A stretch of 5,262 nucleotides of DNA from an uncultured Saprospiraceae bacterium (GCA_937959095.1 CALGLY010000514.1:1-5262), one strand, 5' to 3'. Shown: positions 1-5,248, counted from the first letter of the stretch. Notes: generated by a model from the sequence alone, not told the origin. Translations and numbers: made by a program.

Positions 1-893
1 GTGCTATTATCTACCCAAAAAGCCTGAATCATATTCTTCGTCTCCTGCCGACACACGATGCCTGTATAATAGCGACTCTCTATGCGTGTAGCCGTATCAA
101 AATCTACTTTCGAGCCTTCTGCCAATACATTCAATATAGCATGTTGGGCGGGGAAATTTTTATACGAACTCTTTACTAAGTCAATATTTAAGCGACGAAT
201 AACGGCAGCCACTTCTGCAGCTGCGGCTGTTCCTGCGGGAATACTTCCATCCGTTCTATCCCAAGGACGACGACCTTCGGGAGCTTTCAGCAACCATTCT
301 TTTGCTTTGCTAAGTAACTGTTTTTCATCCGCCACCAATTCATCTATAATCCCTAGACTGTGGGCAACTTGCGGGTTGTAGCGTCGTCCGCTTGTAAGTA
401 TTTTATAAGCTCGTTCAATCCCCATCAGCCACATCAGACGGATGACACTGCCACCACTAGGCATCAATCCTAAGCCGATTTCGGTAAGTCCTAAACGTAT
501 TTTCGGACTATCCACCACGATACGATGATGACAAGCCAAGGCCATTTCAAAACCTAAGCCGAGCGCATGTCCATTAATAGCTGCTACCACAGGTACACCA
601 GGATACTCCAATGCCCGAAAAATCCGCTTCAAACGTTCTGCAAAATCAAAGACTTCTTCTGGAGTATTGCCATTTGAAATATACTCTAAATCACCGCCTT
701 CCAAAAAATTACGCTTCGCAGAAGTAATGATAATTCCACGCAATGTACCTTTCGACTTCTCTTTCTTCAAATACTTCAACACAGGTACAAAAGCCTCTGC
801 AATCTCGTGGTTTATGACATTCACACTATTATTGCTACCCATATCCAAAATAAGGGTAGCTATATTATTCGTATCTTTTCTGTATTTTATCAT
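1..893 (-). CDS. fadJ: FadJ/FadB-type multifunctional fatty-acid oxidation enzyme, N-terminal enoyl-CoA hydratase part (runs off left edge)
   Basis: Read on the minus strand, an open frame of 297 codons starts at ATG 893-891 (MIKYRKDTNN) and has no stop before base 1, so the gene is cut by the window edge. Residues 10-190 are a crotonase (enoyl-CoA hydratase/isomerase) domain: an oxyanion-hole segment FLEGGDLEYI at 63-72, NGHALGLGFEMALAC at 107-121, and RLGLTEIGLGLMPSGG at 133-148. E116 and E138 align with the two catalytic glutamates of E. coli FadB (E119, E139). The segment PEGRRPWDRTDGSIPAG (205-221) is the linker type seen in hydratase-first, dehydrogenase-second fusions. In that family a GxGxxG NAD-binding 3-hydroxyacyl-CoA dehydrogenase half follows; it would lie beyond the window and is not seen. 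The expected role is hydration of 2-enoyl-CoA and NAD-dependent oxidation of 3-hydroxyacyl-CoA in cytoplasmic beta-oxidation. Both oxyanion motifs differ slightly from the usual GAD and GGG forms. No good Shine-Dalgarno site precedes the ATG (AAAGGA lies about 16 bases upstream). It could instead be a hydratase-only protein, but length and linker argue against that. Confidence 0.9.
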   Translation of the reverse strand, partial: MIKYRKDTNNIATLILDMGSNNSVNVINHEIAEAFVPVLKYLKKEKSKGTLRGIIITSAKRNFLEGGDLEYISNGNTPEEVFDFAERLKRIFRALEYPGVPVVAAINGHALGLGFEMALACHHRIVVDSPKIRLGLTEIGLGLMPSGGSVIRLMWLMGIERAYKILTSGRRYNPQVAHSLGIIDELVADEKQLLSKAKEWLLKAPEGRRPWDRTDGSIPAGTAAAAEVAAVIRRLNIDLVKSSYKNFPAQHAILNVLAEGSKVDFDTATRIESRYYTGIVCRQETKNMIQAFWVDNS

Positions 894-926
894 GCTTTAT
901 TTATACTTCATTCCTTTCGATTTTTG

Positions 927-944
927 GGGCTAAAAAAGAAGCCC
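927..944. repeat. Short GC-rich hairpin in the fadJ leader
   Basis: GGGCT (927-931) and AGCCC (940-944) are perfect complements around an eight-base A-rich loop. The element lies 34 bases upstream of the fadJ start, so it would be in that gene's 5' leader or promoter. On the minus strand the loop is rich in T. It is one of few GC-rich spots in an AT-rich spacer. Role unknown; an mRNA hairpin or a protein site are both possible. Confidence 0.4.
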
Positions 945-954
945 GAAGATACAC

Positions 955-1009
955 TTTTTGATTTTTTGATGGCTTTCGTGAACGAAGAACCTATTTTTTA
1001 AATCAAAAA
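955..1009. repeat. Nested inverted repeats between the divergent genes
   Basis: TTTTTGATTT (955-964) and AAATCAAAAA (1000-1009) are perfect 10-base complements. Inside them lies a smaller hairpin, TTCGT (975-979) and ACGAA (982-986) with a two-base loop, and GG 971-972 can also pair with CC 990-991. The inner hairpin is followed on the plus strand by TATTTTTT, so it resembles an intrinsic terminator, but no plus-strand gene ends here. A role as a shared regulatory site for fadJ and mqnD, or a block to antisense transcription into mqnD, is inference. Confidence 0.35.
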
Positions 1010-1037
1010 TGTCTATTGCTTGTTTAGTTATTTAACC

Positions 1038-1058
1038 TTAAGTTGCGACACAACTTAA
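1038..1058. promoter_or_regulatory. Perfect inverted repeat just upstream of mqnD (operator-like or leader hairpin)
   Basis: TTAAGTTG (1038-1045) and CAACTTAA (1051-1058) are perfect eight-base complements separated by CGACA. The element ends 16 bases before the mqnD ATG. The size, symmetry and position fit either a dimeric regulator site or a small hairpin in the mRNA leader close to the ribosome landing zone. No regulator family is recognised from the half-site. Confidence 0.45.
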
Positions 1059-1074
1059 ATTAAATCATAAAAAA

Positions 1075-1908
1075 ATGAAACTATCACTAGGCTTTTCGCC
1101 TTGCCCCAATGATACCTTTATCTTCTACGGCATGCTACATGGAAAAGTAGATACCGAAGGCTTAGAATTCGAGGTGTTACTTGCTGATGTAGAAGAACTG
1201 AATCAGAAAGCCTTTGCCAAAGACTTGGACATCACTAAATTAAGTTATCATGCTTTTGCCCACTTATTGAGTGATTACGCACTTTTAGACGCAGGAAGTG
1301 CGCTAGGCAACAATTGCGGGCCACTACTCATTGCAAAAAAACAACTTTCACTAAAAAAATTAGAACAAGCCCGCATCGCCATCCCTGGCAAATATACGAC
1401 CGCTAATTTTCTATTCCGACTTGCCTATCCGACTCTAGCTGAAGGGCAAGAGATGCTCTTTTCAGATATTGAAAAAGCCGTGCTTCAAGACGAAATAGAT
1501 GCAGGTTTAATTATACATGAAAATCGCTTTACGTATCAAGAAAAAGGCTTGATAAAGATTCGAGATATGGGCGAATATTGGGAAGATACCTATAAAATGC
1601 CTATTCCACTAGGTGGTATTGTGGTGCAACGAAAACTTCCCTTAAAGATGCAGCAGAAAGTAAATCGCGTGATGCAGCGCAGCGTTATCTATGCGCAAGA
1701 ACATCCTGAAGAAACCTTACCTTATGTAAGTCAATATGCCCAAGAAATGGATACCAATGTGATGCAGCAACACATTCAATTGTATGTTAACAAATTCACT
1801 AGAAATTTAGGGCAAGAAGGAAAAAAAGCCGTACAAACCTTATTTGAAGTAGCGGAGGAAAAAAATATAATTCCGAAATATAATGGCAATATTTTTATAA
1901 AGGAGTAG
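1075..1908 (+). CDS. mqnD: 1,4-dihydroxy-6-naphthoate synthase MqnD (futalosine pathway of menaquinone biosynthesis)
   Basis: This 277-residue cytoplasmic protein matches MqnD along its whole length; the Thermus thermophilus enzyme is about 270 residues. It converts cyclic dehypoxanthinyl futalosine to 1,4-dihydroxy-6-naphthoate, a late step in the futalosine route to menaquinone. The family has a two-lobed periplasmic-binding-protein-like fold. Visible signatures are LGFSPCPNDTFIFYG at 5-19, TKLSYHAFAHL at 54-64 with conserved S57, GPLLIA at 82-87, PGKYTTANF at 104-112 with the substrate-pocket threonines T108/T109, IDAGLIIHENRFTY at 141-154, and PIPLGGIV at 176-183. H148 in IIHENRF aligns with the catalytic histidine of the Thermus enzyme. 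No motif is missing and there is no frameshift. The ATG is preceded by an A-rich stretch (CATAAAAAA) with no Shine-Dalgarno site, which is usual in Bacteroidota. It is divergent from fadJ and no other mqn gene is in the window. MqnA is a paralogue, but the HENRF motif and N-terminal signature favour MqnD. Confidence 0.96.
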   Translation: MKLSLGFSPCPNDTFIFYGMLHGKVDTEGLEFEVLLADVEELNQKAFAKDLDITKLSYHAFAHLLSDYALLDAGSALGNNCGPLLIAKKQLSLKKLEQARIAIPGKYTTANFLFRLAYPTLAEGQEMLFSDIEKAVLQDEIDAGLIIHENRFTYQEKGLIKIRDMGEYWEDTYKMPIPLGGIVVQRKLPLKMQQKVNRVMQRSVIYAQEHPEETLPYVSQYAQEMDTNVMQQHIQLYVNKFTRNLGQEGKKAVQTLFEVAEEKNIIPKYNGNIFIKE

Positions 1909-1975
1909 TTGAATATTAGGAAGGAGTAATGAAGGAGGTTATAAAAATACCTTAAACTAAGTAATATAACTCCTC
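1900..1975 (+). promoter_or_regulatory. Triple AAGGAG purine tract with complementary ACTCC arm
   Basis: AAGGAG occurs at 1900-1905 (inside the last mqnD codons), 1921-1926 and 1932-1937; the third continues as AAGGAGGT, an eight-base match to the anti-Shine-Dalgarno end of 16S rRNA. No ATG, GTG or TTG follows the third copy at normal distance. GGAGGTTATA (1934-1943) can pair with TATAACTCC (1965-1973) with one bulged G and a 21-base loop. The second copy, AGGAGT (1922-1927), can pair with ACTCCT (1969-1974) instead. The second copy also sits three bases before ATG 1929, which opens an eight-codon frame (MKEVIKIP). The mutually exclusive pairings look like a leader switch or post-transcriptional element, but no function can be shown from sequence alone. 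Confidence 0.35.
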
Positions 1976-1979
1976 TACA

Positions 1980-2000
1980 CAGTTTAAATTGTCTTTAAAG
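1980..2000 (+). repeat. CAGTTTAAATTG element, upstream copy
   Basis: CAGTTTAAATTG (1980-1991) followed by CTTTAAAG (1993-2000). The first twelve bases differ at one position from the perfect palindrome at 2110-2121, and both copies are followed by a second TTTAAA. The copies begin 130 bp apart and flank the promoter-like sequence of the downstream gene, so they could be paired operators. That role is inference. Confidence 0.45.
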
Positions 2001-2015
2001 TATAAAAGTGATATA

Positions 2016-2047
2016 TTGTTACGAAATATTTTAAGTTTGAAACTTTG
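2016..2047 (+). promoter_or_regulatory. Bacteroidota-type promoter candidate with overlapping palindrome
   Basis: TAAGTTTG (2032-2039) matches the Bacteroidota -7 consensus TAnnTTTG exactly. The nearest upstream TTG (2016-2018) is only 13 bases away, shorter than the usual spacing of about 19-21. An alternative -7, AAACTTTG (2040-2047), has one mismatch but lies 21 bases from the same TTG. AAGTTT-G-AAACTT (2033-2045) is a perfect 13-base palindrome covering both candidates, so a bound regulator could block transcription. A start near 2050 would give a leader of about 80 bases for the gene at 2128. Confidence 0.4.
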
Positions 2048-2109
2048 CTTTACATAAACCAATACGTCCCCTTGAAACCGTCGTTATCGTTATAAACTAA
2101 TTTTTCTAG

Positions 2110-2127
2110 CAGTTTAAACTGTTTAAA
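2110..2127 (+). repeat. CAGTTTAAACTG palindrome abutting the start codon
   Basis: CAGTTTAAACTG (2110-2121) is a perfect 12-base palindrome, followed by TTTAAA (2122-2127) directly before ATG 2128. TTTAAA 2113-2118 can also pair with TTTAAA 2122-2127 around a CTG loop, placing a small AT hairpin against the start codon. It is the second copy of the element at 1980. It replaces any Shine-Dalgarno sequence and could act as an operator or in translation control. Confidence 0.45.
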
Positions 2128-5040
2128 ATGAAGCACATATTTCTACTCTCACTTATCTTATTAGTTAGTATTTCTGCATTCTCACAGAACTGTGCAGGAG
2201 CTATTGCAGAAGATAAAAAGATTGACAATATCCACATCTTGCGTTCAGCAGACCAGACGATGGTAGTACGTGGAAATTATAGCTACTCGATTACTTTGAT
2301 GAATGATACTAGAGGCGTTTTAGCCAAGGTATTATCTAAGGCAGGAGAGAAGTTAAACAGAGGTGATGAAATTATCTTTATGGATGTCAATCAAGTCCGA
2401 AAAGCCTACCGTTTCATAGAAGCTCCAAAAACAAATCGTTCTGGTGACACACCTGTCTATGAAAATATCTTACAACTCGACTTAGCAGCTATTCAATGGT
2501 TTTCTAGCACCGCTATCGGTACGCTTTATCTCAAAAATAATACCTCCAACCAGATGCGAAAACTAACCGTAGCAACTGGAAGACAAAATGAATTTCAGAA
2601 AAAAGCAGTTTGCTTTACGAGTAAACTCGATCCAAATTTAGTAAAGAATGTATCCGTAAATGCTGATCTTCCTACGGCTAGTTCGGGAAAACCAATAAGC
2701 GCGACTTCTTCCTTGAAGAAACGCGCTGTGAATGTAGAGGATTTGAGCGATGAAGAATTGACGAAGCTCAAAAAAGAATTAGGGGCAACTAAGCGAAAAT
2801 TACAAGAAGAGATTCAGCTAGAAGAGAAGAAAGCAGGTGAAATAAAAACGCAGATTCAAGAAGAAGTATCGGCGGCTAGAGAAGAAGCAGCAAAAAAGAA
2901 ACAAGAGTACGCAGAAGAGGTATTAACTGCACGAAAAAAATCGCAAGAAGAAATAGAAGAATCGCAGAAAGCGGTGGCTCAATCGGTACAAGAATCTAGA
3001 GAAAAAGCGAATACAGAAATTGAAAAAATAAATCTAGATGTACAAGAACAACGGGCAAAAGCAAGCGAAGTAATAGAGAAAGCGAAGCTCGAATCGGCCC
3101 AAGAAGTAGCAACGGCAAGGGAAAATGCAGCAAATGAAATAAAAGCAGTAAAAGAAAAACTAGAGCAAGCAAAGCTCGAATATACAGATGAAATAGCAAG
3201 CGCACGCGAAAATTCCACGTCTGAACTTACGCGTATTCGAGAAGAAACAGCAACAGCTATTCAGACCGCGAGAGAAAAAGCAAAAACGGAGAAAAACAGA
3301 ACCGCAGAAGAGGTAGTGACAACTAAAAAGACGGCTGCAGAGCAAATTTTACAAGTGCAAGAAGAAACCGCAGAAAAGGTAGCACAAGTGCGAGAAAATG
3401 CCGTTTTAGAAAAAGAAAAATTTGCATTAGAACTTGCCGAATCACGCAGAAAAATAGCCGAAGAAAAAGCATTGCTACAAGAAGCAAGTGCCTCTGAAAT
3501 GGCTGAAATACGCGAAAATGTAGCGCGCCAAAAGCAAGATGCCGCAGTGGAAGTAGCCGAAAATAAGAAACGTGCTGCCGAAGAGGTGAATGTAATAAAG
3601 CAGCAAGTAGCCAACGAACGCGAAACTGCACAGCAAGATGTAGCAGCGACCAAAGCAAATGCCGAGCAAGAAAAAGTTGCAAGCGCACAAGATGTAGCGG
3701 CAGCTAAAGAAAAGGCAGCGACGGCGATTCAGCAGATAAATGCAGAAGAAGCTGAAAAGGTAGCCGCAGCCAAGCAAAATGCAGAAACAGAACGCCAGAA
3801 GATAGCAACGGAAGTAACATCGGCGAAAGAAAAAGCGAGTACTGAAATCAAGCGTGTTCAGGATGAATTAGCTGCTGCCATTGCCGATGCAAGAGCAAAG
3901 GAAGAAGAAATTCGGAAGAAAAACGCAGAAGAAGTAGCCGCAGCTCGTACTCGCGCACAAGAGGAAGTAAGCAAAGCAAAAGAAACAGCGAGTACTACGA
4001 TTCAGTCGGCTAAGAAAACGGCGGATGAAGCGAAAACACAATACGCAAGTACTGTGGCTAGCGCGCAAGAAACAGCGGAAGAACGCATAAAAACAATACA
4101 AGCAGAAGCAGCCAAAGCCATTGCAGATGCAGAAAAGAAAGAAAAAGAAGTACAAAAACTTTCCGCAGAAGAAGCAGTAGCTGCCCGCGAAAAAGCGGCT
4201 GAAGAGGTGCGTAAAGCCCGCACAACAGCGGCACAGGAAATAGCAACAGCAAAAGAAAAAACGGCTTTAGCAAAGCAAGAATCGGCAAATGCAGCAGCAG
4301 AAGCAAAGCGCAATGCAGCAGAAGCCATTGCACAAGTTCAGCAAGAAGAAGCAAAAGCCGTGCAGGAAGCTAGAGAAAAAGGAGCGAATGAACGCCAAGC
4401 TTTAGCGGGTGATGTAGCAAAGGCAAAGGAAACCGCAGCAAAGGAAATAAAAGCAACACGCGAACAGCATGCCAATGAAATGAAAACGCTACAAGAAGAT
4501 GCGGCAAAGCAACGTGAAGCAGTCACGCTAGCGACCTTGAAAGCGCGAGAAACAGCAGCAGCAGCGATAGCAGAAGCAAAAGAAAAATCGGCGAATGAAG
4601 TAGCTGCTACGAAGAAACAAGCCAGCGAAGAAATCGCAAAAGCCGTGCAAGATGCGAATAAGCGAAAGACAGATTTGCAAGCGGAAATGAAAACCGCAGA
4701 AGAAACAGCACGACAAGAAATAGCTAGTGCAAAACAACGCTCTACAGAGGAGATTGCGCTTGTTTTACAAGAAAATAAAGAGAAAAAAGCACAATATAAT
4801 CAAGAAGCAGAAACAGCACGTAAAGCATCATTGGAGGAAGTTAGTAAGATAAAGAAAGAAAGTTCTGATGAAATTTATGCGGCAAAGCAACAAGCAAAAG
4901 AACAAATCACGAAAGTGAAAAATGATACCGCTACGCAAATAGCAGAAGAGCGTAAAAAAATAGAGGAGATGCAACGTCAACTCAAAGAAGTGGAGGCGCA
5001 ATTGGCTGCTAAAAAAGCGGAATTGGGTAGTGGAAATTAA
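2128..5040 (+). CDS. Exported 970-residue protein: N-terminal globular domain plus giant coiled-coil rod of 40-residue super-repeats, function unknown
   Basis: Not a family I can name. Residues 1-19 are a signal peptide (MKHIFLLSLILLVSISAFS) with likely cleavage before Q20; the signal directly after the ATG supports this start. There is no lipobox at C22. Residues about 22-168 look like a beta-rich globular domain, including GDEIIFMD (79-86), TLYLKNN (132-138) and KKAVCF (158-163); C22 and C162 are the only cysteines and may form a disulfide. A Ser/Thr/Pro linker (about 170-203) holds the last proline, P189. Residues about 204-965 are continuous Ala/Glu/Lys/Gln-rich helix with no Pro, Cys or Trp, one Phe (432), one His (781) and few Gly. 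Hydrophobic residues recur at 11, 11 and 18 positions, giving a 40-residue unit. At 0.15 nm per residue the rod would be about 110 nm. The C-terminus (AELGSGN) has no membrane anchor, OmpA-like domain or type IX sorting domain that I can see. A periplasmic or cell-surface structural role is inferred. Automated tools may call it TolA-like because of composition only. Confidence 0.9.
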   Translation: MKHIFLLSLILLVSISAFSQNCAGAIAEDKKIDNIHILRSADQTMVVRGNYSYSITLMNDTRGVLAKVLSKAGEKLNRGDEIIFMDVNQVRKAYRFIEAPKTNRSGDTPVYENILQLDLAAIQWFSSTAIGTLYLKNNTSNQMRKLTVATGRQNEFQKKAVCFTSKLDPNLVKNVSVNADLPTASSGKPISATSSLKKRAVNVEDLSDEELTKLKKELGATKRKLQEEIQLEEKKAGEIKTQIQEEVSAAREEAAKKKQEYAEEVLTARKKSQEEIEESQKAVAQSVQESREKANTEIEKINLDVQEQRAKASEVIEKAKLESAQEVATARENAANEIKAVKEKLEQAKLEYTDEIASARENSTSELTRIREETATAIQTAREKAKTEKNRTAEEVVTTKKTAAEQILQVQEETAEKVAQVRENAVLEKEKFALELAESRRKIAEEKALLQEASASEMAEIRENVARQKQDAAVEVAENKKRAAEEVNVIKQQVANERETAQQDVAATKANAEQEKVASAQDVAAAKEKAATAIQQINAEEAEKVAAAKQNAETERQKIATEVTSAKEKASTEIKRVQDELAAAIADARAKEEEIRKKNAEEVAAARTRAQEEVSKAKETASTTIQSAKKTADEAKTQYASTVASAQETAEERIKTIQAEAAKAIADAEKKEKEVQKLSAEEAVAAREKAAEEVRKARTTAAQEIATAKEKTALAKQESANAAAEAKRNAAEAIAQVQQEEAKAVQEAREKGANERQALAGDVAKAKETAAKEIKATREQHANEMKTLQEDAAKQREAVTLATLKARETAAAAIAEAKEKSANEVAATKKQASEEIAKAVQDANKRKTDLQAEMKTAEETARQEIASAKQRSTEEIALVLQENKEKKAQYNQEAETARKASLEEVSKIKKESSDEIYAAKQQAKEQITKVKNDTATQIAEERKKIEEMQRQLKEVEAQLAAKKAELGSGN
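2848..3567 (+). repeat. Degenerate 120-bp (40-codon) tandem repeat, block A, six units
   Basis: Residues 241-480 written in rows of 40 align without gaps. Column 7 holds V247, V287, V327, L367, I407 (K447 breaks it, V487 resumes). Column 11 is R or Q followed by E in all six rows (251, 291, 331, 371, 411, 451). Column 18 holds I298, I338, I378, V418, M458, and column 36 holds I276, I316, I356, V396, L436, V476. The spacing 36 to 7 to 18 to 36 is 11, 11, 18, that is three hendecads and one heptad. The DNA is diverged, so the repeat is clear only in protein. Confidence 0.75.
3688..4887 (+). repeat. Degenerate 120-bp (40-codon) tandem repeat, block B, ten units
   Basis: Residues 521-920 in rows of 40 align without any gap over ten rows. 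Column 14 is I534, I574, V614, I654, V694, I734, I774, I814, M854, then A894. Column 25 is V545, I585, I625, I665, I705, V745, M785, V825, I865, V905, hydrophobic in all ten. Columns 6 and 10 are Ala in the first eight rows, and column 3 is Val or Ala in most. A typical unit begins VAxAKExA-xxEI. Compared with block A the hydrophobic triplet is shifted by seven residues. Confidence 0.8.
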
Positions 5041-5043
5041 AAC

Positions 5044-5074
5044 AAGGTAGGAACTGGAAAAGCCTTATTTTTTT
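5044..5074 (+). terminator. Weak intrinsic terminator candidate after the rod gene
   Basis: AAGG (5044-5047) can pair with CCTT (5063-5066), followed by A and seven T (5068-5074), directly after the stop codon. The stem is only four base pairs with a 15-base loop, so the T tract is the main evidence. Confidence 0.3.
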
Positions 5075-5111
5075 ACAACTTAGAAATCAAGAAAGAGAGT
5101 TATTGATCTCG

Positions 5112-5152
5112 GGAACGAGTCAAAAATAACTAAACAAATTTTGACTCGTTCC
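5112..5152. terminator. Strong inverted repeat, probable transcription terminator
   Basis: GGAACGAGTCAAAA (5112-5125) and TTTTGACTCGTTCC (5139-5152) are perfect 14-base complements around a 13-base A-rich loop, 71 bases past the stop codon. It is the most stable-looking hairpin in the window and is symmetric, so it could act on both strands. No T tract follows the stem; the T residues are within it. A mobile-element end or protein site is less likely because no flanking duplication is seen. Confidence 0.55.
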
Positions 5153-5169
5153 TTAGTACACTGTAACAA

Positions 5170-5204
5170 AAGTTTATTTGTATTTTGACTAAGCTTATTT
5201 TTTT
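5170..5204 (+). terminator. AT-rich hairpin with T7 tract
   Basis: AAGTTTA (5170-5176) pairs with TAAGCTT (5190-5196) with one G-U wobble and a 13-base loop, followed by A and seven T (5198-5204). The 12-base string CTTATTTTTTTA at 5194-5205 also occurs at 5064-5075. It may be a backup terminator for the rod gene. Confidence 0.35.
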
Positions 5205-5214
5205 AGTATTCGAG

Positions 5215-5235
5215 GCTTGTCTGCTACAAGCAGGC
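5215..5235. repeat. Small inverted-repeat element with two alternative folds
   Basis: GCTTGT (5215-5220) and ACAAGC (5226-5231) are perfect complements around CTGCT; the same CTGCT (5221-5225) can instead pair with AGCAG (5229-5233). The whole of 5215-5235 is also a loose palindrome if G-U pairs are allowed. It resembles the small intergenic palindromes found dispersed in many Bacteroidota genomes, but dispersion cannot be tested here. Confidence 0.35.
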
Positions 5236-5248
5236 GCAAAATTGGGAA

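Noticed and set aside
82..1001. Plus-strand open frames within 82-1001
   Set aside because: They lie antisense to the fadJ frame, which has clear crotonase motifs, or extend from it into the spacer; their translations show no domain.
1929..1955. Eight-codon frame MKEVIKIP preceded by AAGGAG
   Set aside because: Too short to judge and the AAGGAG-ATG distance is only two bases; noted in the leader feature but not called as a gene.
2179..2193. Lipoprotein attachment at C22
   Set aside because: The preceding residues FSQN do not fit a lipobox ([LVI]-[AST]-[GA]-C).
2979..4737. Many minus-strand open frames of 60-130 codons under the rod gene
   Set aside because: They are by-products of GAA/GCA/AAA-rich codons on the plus strand, which rarely create reverse stops; translations are Ser/Ala/Phe- or Leu/Cys-rich with no domain.
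2848..4887. CRISPR array or non-coding satellite
   Set aside because: The 120-bp periodicity is diverged in DNA and maintained in one open frame; there are no identical short repeats with spacers.
2737..5022. Identity as TolA, SMC, myosin-like, apolipoprotein or LEA protein
   Set aside because: Similarity would rest on Ala/Glu/Lys composition. TolA has an N-terminal membrane anchor and a C-terminal domain, SMC has ATPase ends; neither is present.
5121..5128. TATTTTTG on the minus strand as a promoter
   Set aside because: It lies in the arm and loop of the strong hairpin and no minus-strand gene follows it within the window.
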